Source: Streptomyces sp. ISL-96 (lineage in GTDB: Bacteria > Actinomycetota > Actinomycetes > Streptomycetales > Streptomycetaceae). From it: a DNA stretch of 64,000 nucleotides. Below the pieces are notes generated by a model. It ran no database searches, was not told the DNA's origin, and saw only the letters and a program-made list of their open reading frames with translations. This document shows positions 43,317 through 52,114 of this stretch, piece by piece. The stretch lies in NCBI RefSeq assembly GCF_018614035.1, contig NZ_JAGGPA010000048.1, forward strand, positions 1 to 64,000, read 5' to 3'. Positions within the stretch are counted from its first letter, which is position 1; each line of letters starts with the position of its first letter. The position numbers were made by a program, and so were the translations under genes.

Positions 43317-43369
43317 AAGAGCCGCGGGGGTGTGACACAGCGAGTCTGTGTCACACCCCCGCGGCTCTT
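43317..43369. terminator. Strong bidirectional terminator after rbpA
   Basis: A perfect 24-bp stem (43317-43340 with 43346-43369), five-base loop CGAGT, with arms AAGAGCCGCGGGGGTGTG... and its complement. It lies between rbpA and the convergent fxsA gene and ends transcription from both. Confidence 0.92.
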
Positions 43370-43398
43370 GTCATGCCATGGGAACGGGGGAACCGGAC

Positions 43399-43986
43399 TC
43401 AGGGCGTCAGCGGCGGCCGCGGGCCGTCGTCGCGCCGCCCCGCGGGCGGGCCGTCGTCCCTGATGACCTCACCCTGTACGACCTTGCCGTCCGGGCGGTG
43501 AATACGAGCCTGCTGGAAGGCGTCGCCCAGTCTGCCGGCGCCGGCCGCGCTCATCCTGCGTTCCAGGGAACGCTCGGCGTACCTTCCGAGGAACGACCGT
43601 ACGGGCGGTACGAGGAGCAGCAGCCCCGCCACGTCCGAGATCATCCCGGGCAGCATCAGCAGCAGGCCGCCGAGCATCAGGAAGCCATTGCCGCTGCTCC
43701 CCTGCCGCTGGGCGGACGTCTCGCCCGCCTGCTGCCGCTGAAGCGTCTCGGTGAGGTTCTTGAACGCCCGGCGGCCCGCCCGCTTGATGACCACGGCGCC
43801 GAGCACGAAGCCCGCGACCAGCAGCAGGAAGACCGTGAAGCCGCCTGCGGCGCCGGCCACGACGGTCAGCAGCCAGATCTCGAGCACCAGCCAGGCGGCG
43901 ATGCCAAGAGGTACGAACGTGCGTGCGCGCGAGCGCTTGGGACGCTGGGGAACGGTCGGGGGCGGGGGCGGTGAGCCGGTCGTCAT
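43399..43986 (-). CDS. FxsA family membrane protein
   Basis: 195 residues with membrane helices (FVPLGIAAWLVLEIWLLT, GGFTVFLLLVAGFVLG, FLMLGGLLLMLPGMISDVAG). The last matches the FxsA signature (GG-LL-PG--TD--G). E. coli FxsA affects phage T7 exclusion; the cellular role is unclear. Gene order ppm-fxsA on the minus strand, 46 bases apart, suggests one transcript. The C-terminal tail is hydrophilic and rich in Pro and Asp. Confidence 0.92.
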   Translation of the reverse strand: MTTGSPPPPPTVPQRPKRSRARTFVPLGIAAWLVLEIWLLTVVAGAAGGFTVFLLLVAGFVLGAVVIKRAGRRAFKNLTETLQRQQAGETSAQRQGSSGNGFLMLGGLLLMLPGMISDVAGLLLLVPPVRSFLGRYAERSLERRMSAAGAGRLGDAFQQARIHRPDGKVVQGEVIRDDGPPAGRRDDGPRPPLTP

Positions 43987-44032
43987 GCCCCCAGTGTGCC
44001 TGTACGGGCGCCTGGACGGCGTAAAGGTCCGG

Positions 44033-44800
44033 TCAGGAGGGCTTGCGCCCCAGCAGCTTGTTCGCCCGGGAGCCGACGCCCCAGGCCGTCACGCGCCACA
44101 GCGCCTCGACGACGATGTCACGGCTCATCTTGCTGTCGCCCAGCTCCCGCTCGACGAAGGTGATGGGCACTTCGACGACGTTGTAGCCGGCTTCGACCGC
44201 GCGGCGGGCGAGGTCGACCTGGAAGCAGTACCCCTGGGACGCCACGTCTTCCAGACCGAGACCTTCCAGCGTCTGGGCGCGGAAGGCCCGGAAGCCGCCC
44301 GTGACGTCGCGGATGGGTACGCCGAGCAGGATCCGCGAGTAGGTGCTGCCGCCGCGGGAGAGCATCTCCCGGTGCTTGGGCCAGTTGACGACGCGTCCGC
44401 CCGGCACCCAGCGCGAGCCGAGGACCAGGTCGGCGCCCTTGAGGGCGGTCAGCAGGCGGGGAAGCTCCTCGGGCTGGTGCGAGCCGTCCGCGTCCATCTC
44501 CACGAGTACGCCGTAGTCGTGCTCGATGCCCCAGCGGAAGCCCGCCAGATAGGCCGCGCCGAGCCCTTCCTTGCCCTTGCGGTGCAGGACGTGGACCTGG
44601 TCGTCGACGGCCGCGATCTCGTCGGCGACCTTGCCGGTGCCGTCGGGGCTGTTGTCGTCGGCGACCAGGACGTGCGCGTCGGGCACCGCGGCACGCACCC
44701 GGGAGACGATCGGCTTGATGTTCTCGGCCTCGTTGTAGGTCGGAATGATCACCAAGGTTCTGCCGAGCGGGCCGTAACGCCTCTGACCGCCGTCGTTCAC
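44033..44800 (-). CDS. ppm: Polyprenol-phosphate mannose synthase
   Basis: A family-2 glycosyltransferase of 255 residues that makes polyprenyl-phosphate-mannose from GDP-mannose, the donor for protein O-mannosylation and mannolipids outside the membrane. Motifs are VIIPTYNEAENI, ADDNSPDGTG, DADGSHQPEEL (DxD-type metal site), DVTGGFRAFR and QVDLARRAVEAG. In S. coelicolor this enzyme and the Pmt mannosyltransferase are needed for phage phiC31 infection. GTG start follows AGGGG. fxsA lies just downstream. Confidence 0.94.
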   Translation of the reverse strand: MNDGGQRRYGPLGRTLVIIPTYNEAENIKPIVSRVRAAVPDAHVLVADDNSPDGTGKVADEIAAVDDQVHVLHRKGKEGLGAAYLAGFRWGIEHDYGVLVEMDADGSHQPEELPRLLTALKGADLVLGSRWVPGGRVVNWPKHREMLSRGGSTYSRILLGVPIRDVTGGFRAFRAQTLEGLGLEDVASQGYCFQVDLARRAVEAGYNVVEVPITFVERELGDSKMSRDIVVEALWRVTAWGVGSRANKLLGRKPS

Positions 44801-45166
44801 TACTTCCCCTTAATGTCCGTACACAGTTGCCCCACCATAGCGAGCGTGGTCGGCGCGCCTGCACGGATGTCTCCCGAGGAAGCGACAAGTCGTTTCTGCG
44901 ATCTGCGGATCGGGGCCCGGTGTCCTTCGGGCCGGCCCCGGGCCCGCCGGCTGCGGGTCGGCCGAGAGCCGTTGTCTACTGAACGTCCGGGCCCCACCCG
45001 GGTCCCACCTGCCGCTCGGCTGAAACCTTCCCTCGCCCCCGAGGCGCGGGCGCTGAACCTGGCTCCGAGTGCTGGTGCGCCGGTGCGGCACACCACCCCA
45101 TGACCCAGCGGCGTTCGGCGACTGCGTGGAGGTTTGCCGGTCGGACGTCCTGCGGTGGACTCGCCG

Positions 45167-45197
45167 AACCTACCCGCCGGTGGCCGCTTTCTGTCAA
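45167..45197 (-). promoter_or_regulatory. Vegetative-type promoter upstream of ppm
   Basis: On the minus strand TTGACA, a 19-base spacer, and TAGGTT. This fits HrdB-type consensus (TTGACA and TAnnnT) with a slightly long spacer. It would drive ppm-fxsA with a long leader. Confidence 0.5.
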
Positions 45198-45206
45198 TAG
45201 CCCTTT

Positions 45207-45237
45207 GACCTGGGGAGTTTACTCAAATCACCAGGTC
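45207..45237. promoter_or_regulatory. Inverted repeat GACCTGG-N17-CCAGGTC
   Basis: Two 7-base arms at 45207-45213 and 45231-45237, AT-rich spacer, immediately upstream of the minus-strand TTGACA. It could be an operator for ppm or part of the amidohydrolase downstream region. Regulator unknown. Confidence 0.4.
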
Positions 45238-45307
45238 AGTGCCGAAGGTACGCAGGTGACACGAGACCTCTCGCGAACACCGATCGGCCGTACGCGGCCC
45301 GCGCACA

Positions 45308-46957
45308 TCACTCGTTCGGTCTCACGTAAACAGTTTGTCCGAAGACCACGGTCCGCAGACAGACGGGGAGGTCGGCGCCGGGCGTGAGATCCGGCAGCCC
45401 GGGCGTGCCCGAGCGCGGGTCGGTCGACCAGCGGGCGACCCGGTCGTCGGGCGCCTGTACGACGAGCTCGTCGGCGCGCCAGAGCGCGTAGTCGGCGGGG
45501 GCGCCCGGTACGAGCGTGCCCGCGTCGTCGCGGCCAACCGCACGCCAGCCGCCGCGCGTGTGGGCGGTGAAGGCGGCGCGTACGGAGATCCGGTGCTCGG
45601 GCGTGCGGTGGAAGGCCGCCGCGCGGACCGTCCCCCACGGGTCGAGCGGGGTGACCGGGCTGTCGGAGCCGAAGGCCAGCGGCACACCGGCGCGCAGCAG
45701 GGCGGCGTACGGGTTGAGGGTACGGGCCCGCTCGGCGCCCAGGCGCTGTGCGTACATCCCGTCCTCGTCGCCCCAGGCCGCGTCGAAGGCCGGCTGCACG
45801 GACGCGGTCAGGCCGAATTCGGCGAAGGCGGCGATCGTGGCGGGGGTCAGCATCTCGGCGTGCTCGACGCGGTGTCGAGCGGCGCGGATCCGGGCGGGGC
45901 CGACCTTCTCGGCGGCGGCGCGCACGCCGTCGACGACCGAGGTGACGGCGGCGTCGCCGATGGCGTGGAAGCCGGCCTGGAGTCCTGCTTCGGTGCAGGC
46001 GACGACATGGGCGGCGACGGCCGCCGTGTCGAGGTAGGCCGCGCCGGTGTGGGCAGCGTCGGCGTACGGCTCGTGCAGGCAGGCGGTGTGCGAGCCGAAC
46101 GATCCGTCGACGAAGAGGTCGCCGGCGGCGCCTGCCGCGCCCAGTTCGCGAATACGTTCGGCGTCCTTCGCACTCGCGACCTGCTCGGCCCAGTAGCCGA
46201 AGACGCGCGGGCCGGGACGCTCCGCCGCCAGCTTCAGCAGGCCGGTGAAGTCCTCCTCGTCGGAGATGCCGGGTCCCGCGCACTCGTGGACCGTACCGAT
46301 ACCGAGCGAGGCGGCGTGCGCGAGCGCCGCGCGCTGCGCTTCGGCGCGCTGCGCCGGGGTGACGGCGCTGTGCGCCGCGCCCCGTACCGCGTGATGGGCG
46401 GCGGCGGTGAGCGGGGCGTCCGGGTGGTAGCCCGCCAGGCCGGTGATGCCGGGGACGAGGTCCAGGAGGGCGGTGGTGACGACGGCCGAGTGGACGTCGA
46501 TCCGGGGCAGGTACAGCGGCCGGCCGCCGGCCGCCTCGTCGAATTCGGCGCGGGACGGGGGCCGCTGTTCGGGCCAGCGCGTGGCGTCCCAGCCGTGCCC
46601 GAGGAGGATCCGGCCCGCCGGGGCCGCGGCGGCGTGCGCCCGTACGAGCTCCAGCGCACCGGCGAGGCTCCGCGCGCCGGAGAGGTCGAGGCCGGTGAGC
46701 GCGAGGCCGGTGGACGTGGTGTGCACGTGTGCGTCCGTGAAGGCGGGGGTGACCAGTGCCCCTTCGAGGTCGATCACCTCGTCGACCCCGGAGGCGAAGG
46801 CGTCGGCCGCGCCTTCGGAGCCCACCCAGGCGACATGTCCGCGTTCGACGACCATCGCGGTGGCGAAGGGGTCGGCGGGGCTGTGGACCTCTCCGCCACG
46901 CAGCAGCACAGTGCGGTGTCCGGCGGCCTGAGGGGTGGGGGCGTTGTGCTCGGTCAT
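45308..46957 (-). CDS. Amidohydrolase, YtcJ/AepA-like
   Basis: A metal-dependent amidohydrolase of 549 residues, cytoplasmic. Metal ligands are expected in TDAHVHTT, in the later GFHAIGDAA and RVEHAEML, and in GSDSPVTPLDPW. FVDGSFGSHTACL is typical of this branch, which is often annotated as exoenzyme regulator AepA on weak evidence. The substrate is unknown; N-acyl or amide compounds are likely. ATG 46957 is preferred; the frame runs open into the Lrp gene upstream. It follows the Lrp gene by 71 bases on the same strand, so Lrp may control it. Confidence 0.92.
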   Translation of the reverse strand: MTEHNAPTPQAAGHRTVLLRGGEVHSPADPFATAMVVERGHVAWVGSEGAADAFASGVDEVIDLEGALVTPAFTDAHVHTTSTGLALTGLDLSGARSLAGALELVRAHAAAAPAGRILLGHGWDATRWPEQRPPSRAEFDEAAGGRPLYLPRIDVHSAVVTTALLDLVPGITGLAGYHPDAPLTAAAHHAVRGAAHSAVTPAQRAEAQRAALAHAASLGIGTVHECAGPGISDEEDFTGLLKLAAERPGPRVFGYWAEQVASAKDAERIRELGAAGAAGDLFVDGSFGSHTACLHEPYADAAHTGAAYLDTAAVAAHVVACTEAGLQAGFHAIGDAAVTSVVDGVRAAAEKVGPARIRAARHRVEHAEMLTPATIAAFAEFGLTASVQPAFDAAWGDEDGMYAQRLGAERARTLNPYAALLRAGVPLAFGSDSPVTPLDPWGTVRAAAFHRTPEHRISVRAAFTAHTRGGWRAVGRDDAGTLVPGAPADYALWRADELVVQAPDDRVARWSTDPRSGTPGLPDLTPGADLPVCLRTVVFGQTVYVRPNE

Positions 46958-47028
46958 GGTGAACAGTCTCGCCCCTCGCGCGCGACGTTCCGTGCGCGGG
47001 GGCCGGGCGGGCGGTCCTCCGGGTGGGG

Positions 47029-47469
47029 TCAGACCTGCGGCGGGCGGGCCTCGTACGGCGTGGACAGGACCACGGTCGTACGCGTGGACACGCCGGCCAG
47101 GGAACGGATCCGGGTCAGCAGGTGCTCCAGTTCGAGCGGGGTGGCGACGCGCACCTTGAGGATGTAGTTCTCCTCGCCCGCCACGCTGTGGCACGCCTCG
47201 ATCTCGGGAACGCCCGCGAGCCGTTCCGAGATGTCGTCGGGGGCGCTGGGATCGAACGGTTTCACCGAGATGAAAGCGGTGAGCGGCAACCCGACGGCCT
47301 CGGGGTCCACCACCGCGGCATAGCCCCGGATGACGCCCCGCTGCTCCAGCCTGCGCACGCGCTGGTGCACGGCCGAGGTGGACAGGCCAGTGGCCTTGCC
47401 CAGGTCGGTGTAACTCATCCGCCCGTCCTTGACGAGCAAATCCACGATCTGACGATCCAGCTCCTCCAT
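47029..47469 (-). CDS. Lrp/AsnC-family regulator
   Basis: A 146-residue amino-acid-responsive regulator. The N-terminal helix-turn-helix reads LDRQIVDLLVKDGRMSYTDL and STSAVHQRVRRLEQRGVI. The C-terminal RAM effector domain includes TAFISVKPFDPSAPDD and GEENYILKVRV. Feast/famine regulators form octamers and control transport or catabolic genes. Its neighbours are the amidohydrolase downstream and a divergent unknown gene; the 204-base region between may hold its sites. Confidence 0.95.
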   Translation of the reverse strand: MEELDRQIVDLLVKDGRMSYTDLGKATGLSTSAVHQRVRRLEQRGVIRGYAAVVDPEAVGLPLTAFISVKPFDPSAPDDISERLAGVPEIEACHSVAGEENYILKVRVATPLELEHLLTRIRSLAGVSTRTTVVLSTPYEARPPQV

Positions 47470-47673
47470 AGCGGATCAACCTATTGCCCCGGAGAGCCTC
47501 CCGAACAGCCGCAGGCCTCTCGGAGGGGCATCTGCGAGGGGCATGTGACGAACGCCACAGGCCTACGACCGTGTCCGTCGGGCAGGCGCGATTACCACGC
47601 GTGCGTGGCGGGAAGTGCTTGCTGTGGTCGAGGCCGCAGCGCCTTGTCGGCCCACCCGAGGGGGAGTGTCTCC

Positions 47674-48084
47674 ATGCAGAACCTGAAGCGCACCGGACGC
47701 AGTGAACCGGATCCTGTCGAACCCGCATCCGTCGGCGAGGACGACTTCGACGATCTCGACGCGTACGACACCTTTGAGATGTTCCGAGTGATCTGCCCGG
47801 ACTGTGCCCAGCCGATCGCGTTGCTGGCGGACGAGACCGTCCTGCCCGAGCACGCCAAGTGCCCCACCCCCTGGAACCCGTTCGGGCTCACGGCGTGCGC
47901 GGGCACCGGGCGCCCGGCGGCGGACGCCAAGCCCGCCGACGAGACCCTGGAGGTCCAGGAGCAGGAAACAGCCCTGCTGTTGACGCTCCCTCAGGGACTC
48001 GACTGGCGGACGCAGCCGTTCTCGCACGTCGGCGGTCCGGGCTCGCGCCCGCTCAAGGCGTCGCAGTTGCGACGCGCCGCGTAG
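47674..48084 (+). CDS. Small zinc-ribbon-like protein, unknown
   Basis: A 136-residue acidic protein. A CPDC pair, then AKCPTPWNPFGLTACAG supply four cysteines that could bind zinc. The N-terminus is rich in Asp and Glu (EDDFDDLDAYDTFEMF). No known domain is recognised. ATG 47674 follows GGGGGAG, which decides the start over an open frame from 47023. Divergent from the Lrp gene, ended by a hairpin at 48108-48126. Confidence 0.85.
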   Translation: MQNLKRTGRSEPDPVEPASVGEDDFDDLDAYDTFEMFRVICPDCAQPIALLADETVLPEHAKCPTPWNPFGLTACAGTGRPAADAKPADETLEVQEQETALLLTLPQGLDWRTQPFSHVGGPGSRPLKASQLRRAA

Positions 48085-48107
48085 GGGCGGCCGACGGAGC
48101 TTCGGGG

Positions 48108-48126
48108 GCCGGGGCAGGGCCCCGGC
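48108..48126. terminator. Hairpin between convergent genes
   Basis: GCCGGGGC-AGG-GCCCCGGC, 8-bp perfect stem, 24 bases after the zinc-ribbon gene stop and adjacent to the end of the convergent phosphotransferase gene. Confidence 0.75.
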
Positions 48127-49227
48127 TCAGGCAGCCGCCCAGTACGTTCCGCGCACCATCGCCTCCAGTGACGCCCGGTGCAGAATCATCGCGTCCGGGT
48201 TCTCCGGGACCCGGACCTCACCGAAGTGCACCTGCCGGTAGGCGATGCGCAGCATCACGATGGCGTGCCGCAGGGCGGCGTACAGCGTGTGGAACTCCAT
48301 GTCCCGCGGTGTGTGGCCGGTGAGTTCGGCGTAACGCCGCTCGACGGCCTCGCGCCGCAGGAAGTCCGGCAGGCCGCTCTGGCCGAAGCTCACCGTCAGG
48401 TCCTGGAAGAAGCGGTGGAGGTACACCGCCCAGCCCAGGTCGAGTTCGCGCGGTCCGTAGGACGCCATTTCCCAGTCGAGTACGGCGGCGGGCTCGAAGC
48501 CGTCGTAAATGATGTTGCCGATACGGGCGTCGCCCCAGCTCAGCACGGCCGGGCCGGTGTCGTCGGGCCAGTGCGCGTCGAGCCAGTCGAAGGCGGTCTC
48601 GATGAGCGGTGACCGTGCTACGCCGTCCACGACCCATTCGTAGTACGTCCGTTGGGCGGCCACGTGGCGGCGCAGGGGGCTGCCCGTGCCCTGCGCCATC
48701 AGGAACTCCGCTTCCTTCGGCGGGAATTCGTCGTGCAGGCGCGCGAGGACCGTGAGCGTCGCGTCCTGGAGGCGCTCGCGTTCGGCGTCGGTGGCGGAGT
48801 GGAGCCAATTGCCCTCGTACGTATAGGGCATGACGTCGGGCGGTACGCGGCCGTCGGCGCGTTCCATGACGAAGAAGGGCGCCCCGAGCGGTCCGGGGTC
48901 CTCCTCCAGCCACAGGACGCGTGGCACGGGGACGCTCGTGTGCTCGGCGACGAGGCTCATGACGCGGTGCTGGCGGGCCATGTCGTAGACCGGGAAGACG
49001 CTGTACGCGGCGGGGTCGGCGGCCAGTCGCAGGGCGCAGGCCGACACGGGGGCGGACGGGTGGGCCAGGTCGAAGAGCAGCGTCTCGCTCGACATGCCGT
49101 TGGAGGCGGGCGCGTTGACGCCGCTGACGCGCGCGCCGGGCAGCCGCGCGCCGAGCCAGGCGGCCAGGCGCCGGCCGAGCTCTTCGGGGTCGCGGGTGGT
49201 GGTGCGGGGGCGGGGTGCGGTTGCCAT
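48127..49227 (-). CDS. Phosphotransferase family protein (APH/ACAD10-like)
   Basis: 366 residues of the aminoglycoside-phosphotransferase fold, in the ACAD10-type branch often found with acyl-CoA dehydrogenases. The catalytic loop reads LSWGDARIGNIIYD (Asp and Asn), followed by the metal-binding LDWEMASYGP. VPRVLWLEEDPGPLGAPFFVMER is the hinge region. It probably phosphorylates a hydroxyl on an acyl or terpenoid substrate. Aminoglycoside resistance is unlikely. The neighbouring lipocalin-like gene and acyl-CoA dehydrogenase on the same strand support lipid-type catabolism. Confidence 0.9.
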   Translation of the reverse strand: MATAPRPRTTTRDPEELGRRLAAWLGARLPGARVSGVNAPASNGMSSETLLFDLAHPSAPVSACALRLAADPAAYSVFPVYDMARQHRVMSLVAEHTSVPVPRVLWLEEDPGPLGAPFFVMERADGRVPPDVMPYTYEGNWLHSATDAERERLQDATLTVLARLHDEFPPKEAEFLMAQGTGSPLRRHVAAQRTYYEWVVDGVARSPLIETAFDWLDAHWPDDTGPAVLSWGDARIGNIIYDGFEPAAVLDWEMASYGPRELDLGWAVYLHRFFQDLTVSFGQSGLPDFLRREAVERRYAELTGHTPRDMEFHTLYAALRHAIVMLRIAYRQVHFGEVRVPENPDAMILHRASLEAMVRGTYWAAA

Positions 49228-49264
49228 GCCGTACTCCTGTCAGGAGGGTGACGTTCAGGGGCGT

Positions 49265-50389
49265 TCAGGGGGCGACCGATTCGTAGCCGGTGAAGCCGCT
49301 CGGGTCGTGGCGGCCGAAGGTGCCGTGCTCGAAGATGCCGTGGCCGGTCCGCCCGTCGAGGGTGAAGCGGGCGGCGTGGTCGGTGACGCCGTACGCGGCC
49401 ATGGGGTGCGCTGCGGGGTCGGAGAGGTCGTACGTACGCCGGTCCGTCCAGCCGCGCCCCTGCCAGCTGCCGTGCTGCCAGTCCGTCGCGGGCGGGTAGC
49501 CGGCGCCGACGGCCAGCGGCGAGGAGTTCAGGATCTCGACGCCGAGCTCCAGCGGCTTGCGGTCGGGGCCGGCGAGGTGGATGACGGCGCGCTCGGGGTG
49601 TCGGGTGCCGGTGCGGTAGGTGATGTCGGCCTGCGGCCAGCCGAGTTGGACGTCGCGCTCGCCCTCGCGCACGAGCAGCGCCTCGTTCAGGCCGCGGTGC
49701 CCGTCGGCGTCCTCCTGGGCGATCACCATCAGGAAGCGGTCGTCGAAGCGGGCCGGGATCCAGAGCCAGTGGAAGCCCTCGGGGCGGTGCTCCTCGGCGG
49801 CCCGGCCGCCGTCCTCGCCCGGGATCGGCCGTACGCCCCAGCTGCGGTCTCGGGTGCCGGTCCACTCCCCCGCGGCCGGCCGTATCTCCTCTCCCCCGGC
49901 GCGGATCACGCCCGTACAACCGCCTGCCTGGACGAAGCGGCGGCCTTCGAGCATCAGGCGGTCGCCGCGCCGCTGGACGTGGTGCGGCTCCCAGACGGCG
50001 GGGAAGTCCGCGGTCCAGGTGACGTCGTACGAGAGGGAGTCCGGGTCGGCGGGGTCGGCGTCGCAGTGCAGGGTGAAACGCCGCAGCGGCTCGTCGACGG
50101 TGATCCGCAGAGGACCTACGGACAGGTTCATACGGTCGTCGGTGAGTGCGTCGGAAGCGCGCACGGCGTGCAGGCGGTCTCCGATGCGCACAGTCGCGTA
50201 GGCGTCGATCACACCGGTGTTGGGGTAGACGCCGAGCCCTGCGATGAGAAGGGCGCGGCCGGAGTGGTCCACGAGGTGGAAGATGCACCGGTCATAGGCG
50301 TTGCGGTCCCCCGTGGCGACGTGCTTCATCGACAGCGGGGCCTGGTGGATCGGGTACTCGTCAAGCGCGATGGGGCGGTCCTCGGCCAC
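49265..50389 (-). CDS. Lipocalin-like catabolic protein, CrtC/AttH-type suspected
   Basis: A 374-residue soluble protein rich in beta structure (VIDAYATVRIGDRLHAV, RFTLHCDADPAD, GEWTGTRDRSWGVRP). The RDRSWGVR and HWLWIPARFDD segments remind me of hydroxyneurosporene synthase/AttH-like proteins that pair with phosphotransferases in steroid- or terpene-type clusters, but this is tentative. GTG 50389 is chosen because AGGAGG sits six bases before it; a GTG at 50407 is the alternative. The phosphotransferase gene starts 37 bases downstream, so the two form an operon. No signal peptide. Confidence 0.75.
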   Translation of the reverse strand: MAEDRPIALDEYPIHQAPLSMKHVATGDRNAYDRCIFHLVDHSGRALLIAGLGVYPNTGVIDAYATVRIGDRLHAVRASDALTDDRMNLSVGPLRITVDEPLRRFTLHCDADPADPDSLSYDVTWTADFPAVWEPHHVQRRGDRLMLEGRRFVQAGGCTGVIRAGGEEIRPAAGEWTGTRDRSWGVRPIPGEDGGRAAEEHRPEGFHWLWIPARFDDRFLMVIAQEDADGHRGLNEALLVREGERDVQLGWPQADITYRTGTRHPERAVIHLAGPDRKPLELGVEILNSSPLAVGAGYPPATDWQHGSWQGRGWTDRRTYDLSDPAAHPMAAYGVTDHAARFTLDGRTGHGIFEHGTFGRHDPSGFTGYESVAP

Positions 50390-50783
50390 GGCGGTCCTCC
50401 TGGGCACGGACGTAGCGGTGCGGCCCCCGGCGGGGTTTTTGACGGTACGTCAGAAACCGTGCTCAGGGCCATACGCGCGTCACGCCCCGGCCGGCCCCGT
50501 TCACCGCGCGAACGGACGCCCGAATGAGGTCGGCGATAACTCCGGCGGCCTTGCGGCTGTTGGCCCGATATGACCCTGCAGTACACCCCGGTCGGCGACG
50601 GACGCCGACGTCTCCTTTATCCGCCCTCCGCTCCGGCAGAATCGGTTCCGCATCCCTCGGATCCGCCCCTCTACCGCGCCCTTCTGCGCCAGTGGCACAG
50701 CCACGGCCGGACCCTGCCGGGACGCCGCGACCCGGAATGGGCCCGGCTCGTGGCGTCCCCGGCGTGGCCTGAGGGGAGCCGGT
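50390..50783. other. Intergenic region upstream of lipocalin-like gene
   Basis: 394 bases. Near the lipocalin-like gene is a TGACG-GTA-CGTCA inverted repeat. The middle (50408-50569) shows no gene. The right part overlaps a possible 83-codon plus-strand ORF at 50570-50821. Confidence 0.5.
50440..50452. promoter_or_regulatory. Inverted repeat TGACG-GTA-CGTCA
   Basis: A perfect 5-3-5 inverted repeat flanked by TTTT and GAAA, 51 bases before the lipocalin-like start. This form is common for TetR-type operators. The TetR gene at 52155 is a possible partner, but its own candidate site (52770-52784) looks different. Confidence 0.45.
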
Positions 50784-50821
50784 TCAGCGGGTCTCGGGAC
50801 CCAGGAGATGGCGTGCGATGA
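50570..50821 (+). CDS. Possible small protein of 83 residues, unknown
   Basis: MTLQYTPVGDGRRRLLYP begins an Arg/Pro-rich peptide including PPLYRALLRQWHSHGRTLPG, which I think resembles small orphan actinobacterial proteins. It starts with ATG but lacks a good ribosome-binding site, and the last 38 bases overlap the acyl-CoA dehydrogenase gene on the other strand. Open frames are common in this GC-rich DNA, so it may not be expressed. Confidence 0.4.
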   Translation: MTLQYTPVGDGRRRLLYPPSAPAESVPHPSDPPLYRALLRQWHSHGRTLPGRRDPEWARLVASPAWPEGSRFSGSRDPGDGVR

Positions 50822-51956
50822 CCATGCGCTGAATCTGGTTCGTACCCTCGACGATCTGGAGCACCTTCGCCTCGCGCATGAAGCGCTCGACGGGGAAGTC
50901 CAGCGTGTAGCCGTAGCCGCCGAGCACCTGGACGGCGTCGGTCGTCACGCGCATCGCCGCGTCCGTGCAGAACAGCTTCGCCATCGCGGCCTCCCGCGAG
51001 AACGGCCGCCCGGCGTCCCGCAGGCGCGCAGCCGCCAGGTACAGCGACCGGCCGGCCTCGATCTGGGTGGCCATGTCGGCGAGCATGAAGCGCAGGCCCT
51101 GGAAGTCGGCGATCGGCCGGCCGAACTGCTGCCTTCCGGTGGCGTACGAGGCGGCCTCGTCCAGCGCCGCCTGGGCGACGCCGACCGCGCAGGCCGCGAT
51201 GCCGAGGCGGCCCGAGTCGAGCGCGGACAGCGCTATCGCGAAGCCCTGCCCCTCCTCGCCGATGCGGCGCGAGTCCGGGATCCGTACGCCGTCGAAGTTG
51301 AGCTGGGCGGTGGGCGAGCCCTTCATGCCCATCTTCTTCTCGGGCGCCGCGGCGTTCAGCCCCTCGGCGTCGCCCGGCACCAGGAAGGCCGTGATGCCGC
51401 GGGCGCCCTCACGGCCCGTACGGGCGAGGACGGTGTAGAAGTCGGCGATTCCGCCGTGGGTGATCCAGGCCTTCGTACCGGTGATGACCCAGTCGTCGCC
51501 GTCGCGCACGGCCTTGGTGCGCAGCGAGGCCGCGTCGGATCCGGAGGCGGGCTCCGAGAGGCAGTAGGCGCCGAGCAGGCCGCCGCCGAGCATGGCGGGC
51601 AGGTGCGTTGCCCGCTGCTCCTTGGTGCCGTAACCGGCGAGGGCGTGGCAGGCGAGGCTGTGGACGCTGACGCCGAGGCCGACCGTGAGGCGGGCGGCGG
51701 CGAGCTCTTCGAGTACCTGGAGATACACCTCGTACGGCTGGTCTCCGCCGCCGTACTCGGCGTCGTACGGCAGACCGAGCAGACCGGATTCGGAGAGCAG
51801 CGCGAAGATCTCGCGCGGGAAGTGCCCGGCGTCCTCCTCGGCTGCGGCCGTGGGCGCGATCTCCCGCTGGATCATTTCGCGCACGAGCGCGAGCAGGTCC
51901 CGGGACTCCTCGGTGGGCAGCTGACGTTCCACCGGCTGCGGGGCGCGGTCGGACAT
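50784..51956 (-). CDS. Acyl-CoA dehydrogenase
   Basis: A 390-residue FAD-dependent enzyme for the alpha-beta oxidation step of acyl-CoA. The ACD pattern is complete: LLSESGLLGLPYDAEYGG, AYCLSEPASGSDAASL, GTKAWITHGG, YATGRQQFGRPIADFQGL, and near the end VLGGYGYTLDFPVERFMR and LQIVEGTNQIQRMVIAR with the catalytic Glu of VEGT. ATG 51956 (MSDRAPQPVER) follows GGAGGAG. It sits between a lipocalin-like gene and a TetR gene on the same strand; chain length preference cannot be read. Confidence 0.95.
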   Translation of the reverse strand: MSDRAPQPVERQLPTEESRDLLALVREMIQREIAPTAAAEEDAGHFPREIFALLSESGLLGLPYDAEYGGGDQPYEVYLQVLEELAAARLTVGLGVSVHSLACHALAGYGTKEQRATHLPAMLGGGLLGAYCLSEPASGSDAASLRTKAVRDGDDWVITGTKAWITHGGIADFYTVLARTGREGARGITAFLVPGDAEGLNAAAPEKKMGMKGSPTAQLNFDGVRIPDSRRIGEEGQGFAIALSALDSGRLGIAACAVGVAQAALDEAASYATGRQQFGRPIADFQGLRFMLADMATQIEAGRSLYLAAARLRDAGRPFSREAAMAKLFCTDAAMRVTTDAVQVLGGYGYTLDFPVERFMREAKVLQIVEGTNQIQRMVIARHLLGPETR

Positions 51957-52114
51957 TGCGGCGCTCTCCTCCCTGTCGGGCGCTGCGGCGGGCGCGCGCG
52001 CAGGGTGTGGCGGCGCCGCCGGTCTCACTGCCTGGCCGCCGGCATCCCTCCGGATCACGGAAGTCGCTGGCCAGCGGCTGTGGCGGGATGAGTATGCCCG
52101 ATGGAATGCCTTCC

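Larger units (their letters stand above)
44801..45307. other. Long 5' region of ppm
   Basis: 507 bases between ppm and the amidohydrolase gene, both on the minus strand. A minus-strand TTGACA (45192-45197) and TAGGTT (45167-45172) form a vegetative-type promoter, giving a ppm leader of roughly 360 bases. Several GC-rich inverted repeats (around CGGGCCCCGATCCG) lie in this leader. A 98-codon frame at 44800-45096 ends in TAGTG at the ppm start, but its base use by codon position does not look coding. Nothing else is recognised. Confidence 0.5.

Noticed and set aside
44800..45096. 98-codon frame ending at the ppm start (TAGTG)
   Set aside because: Codon-position GC does not look coding and the sequence is full of inverted repeats. 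Treated as leader.
48127..49227. Aminoglycoside resistance phosphotransferase
   Set aside because: The loop WGDARIGN and neighbours point to the ACAD10-type branch of lipid metabolism.
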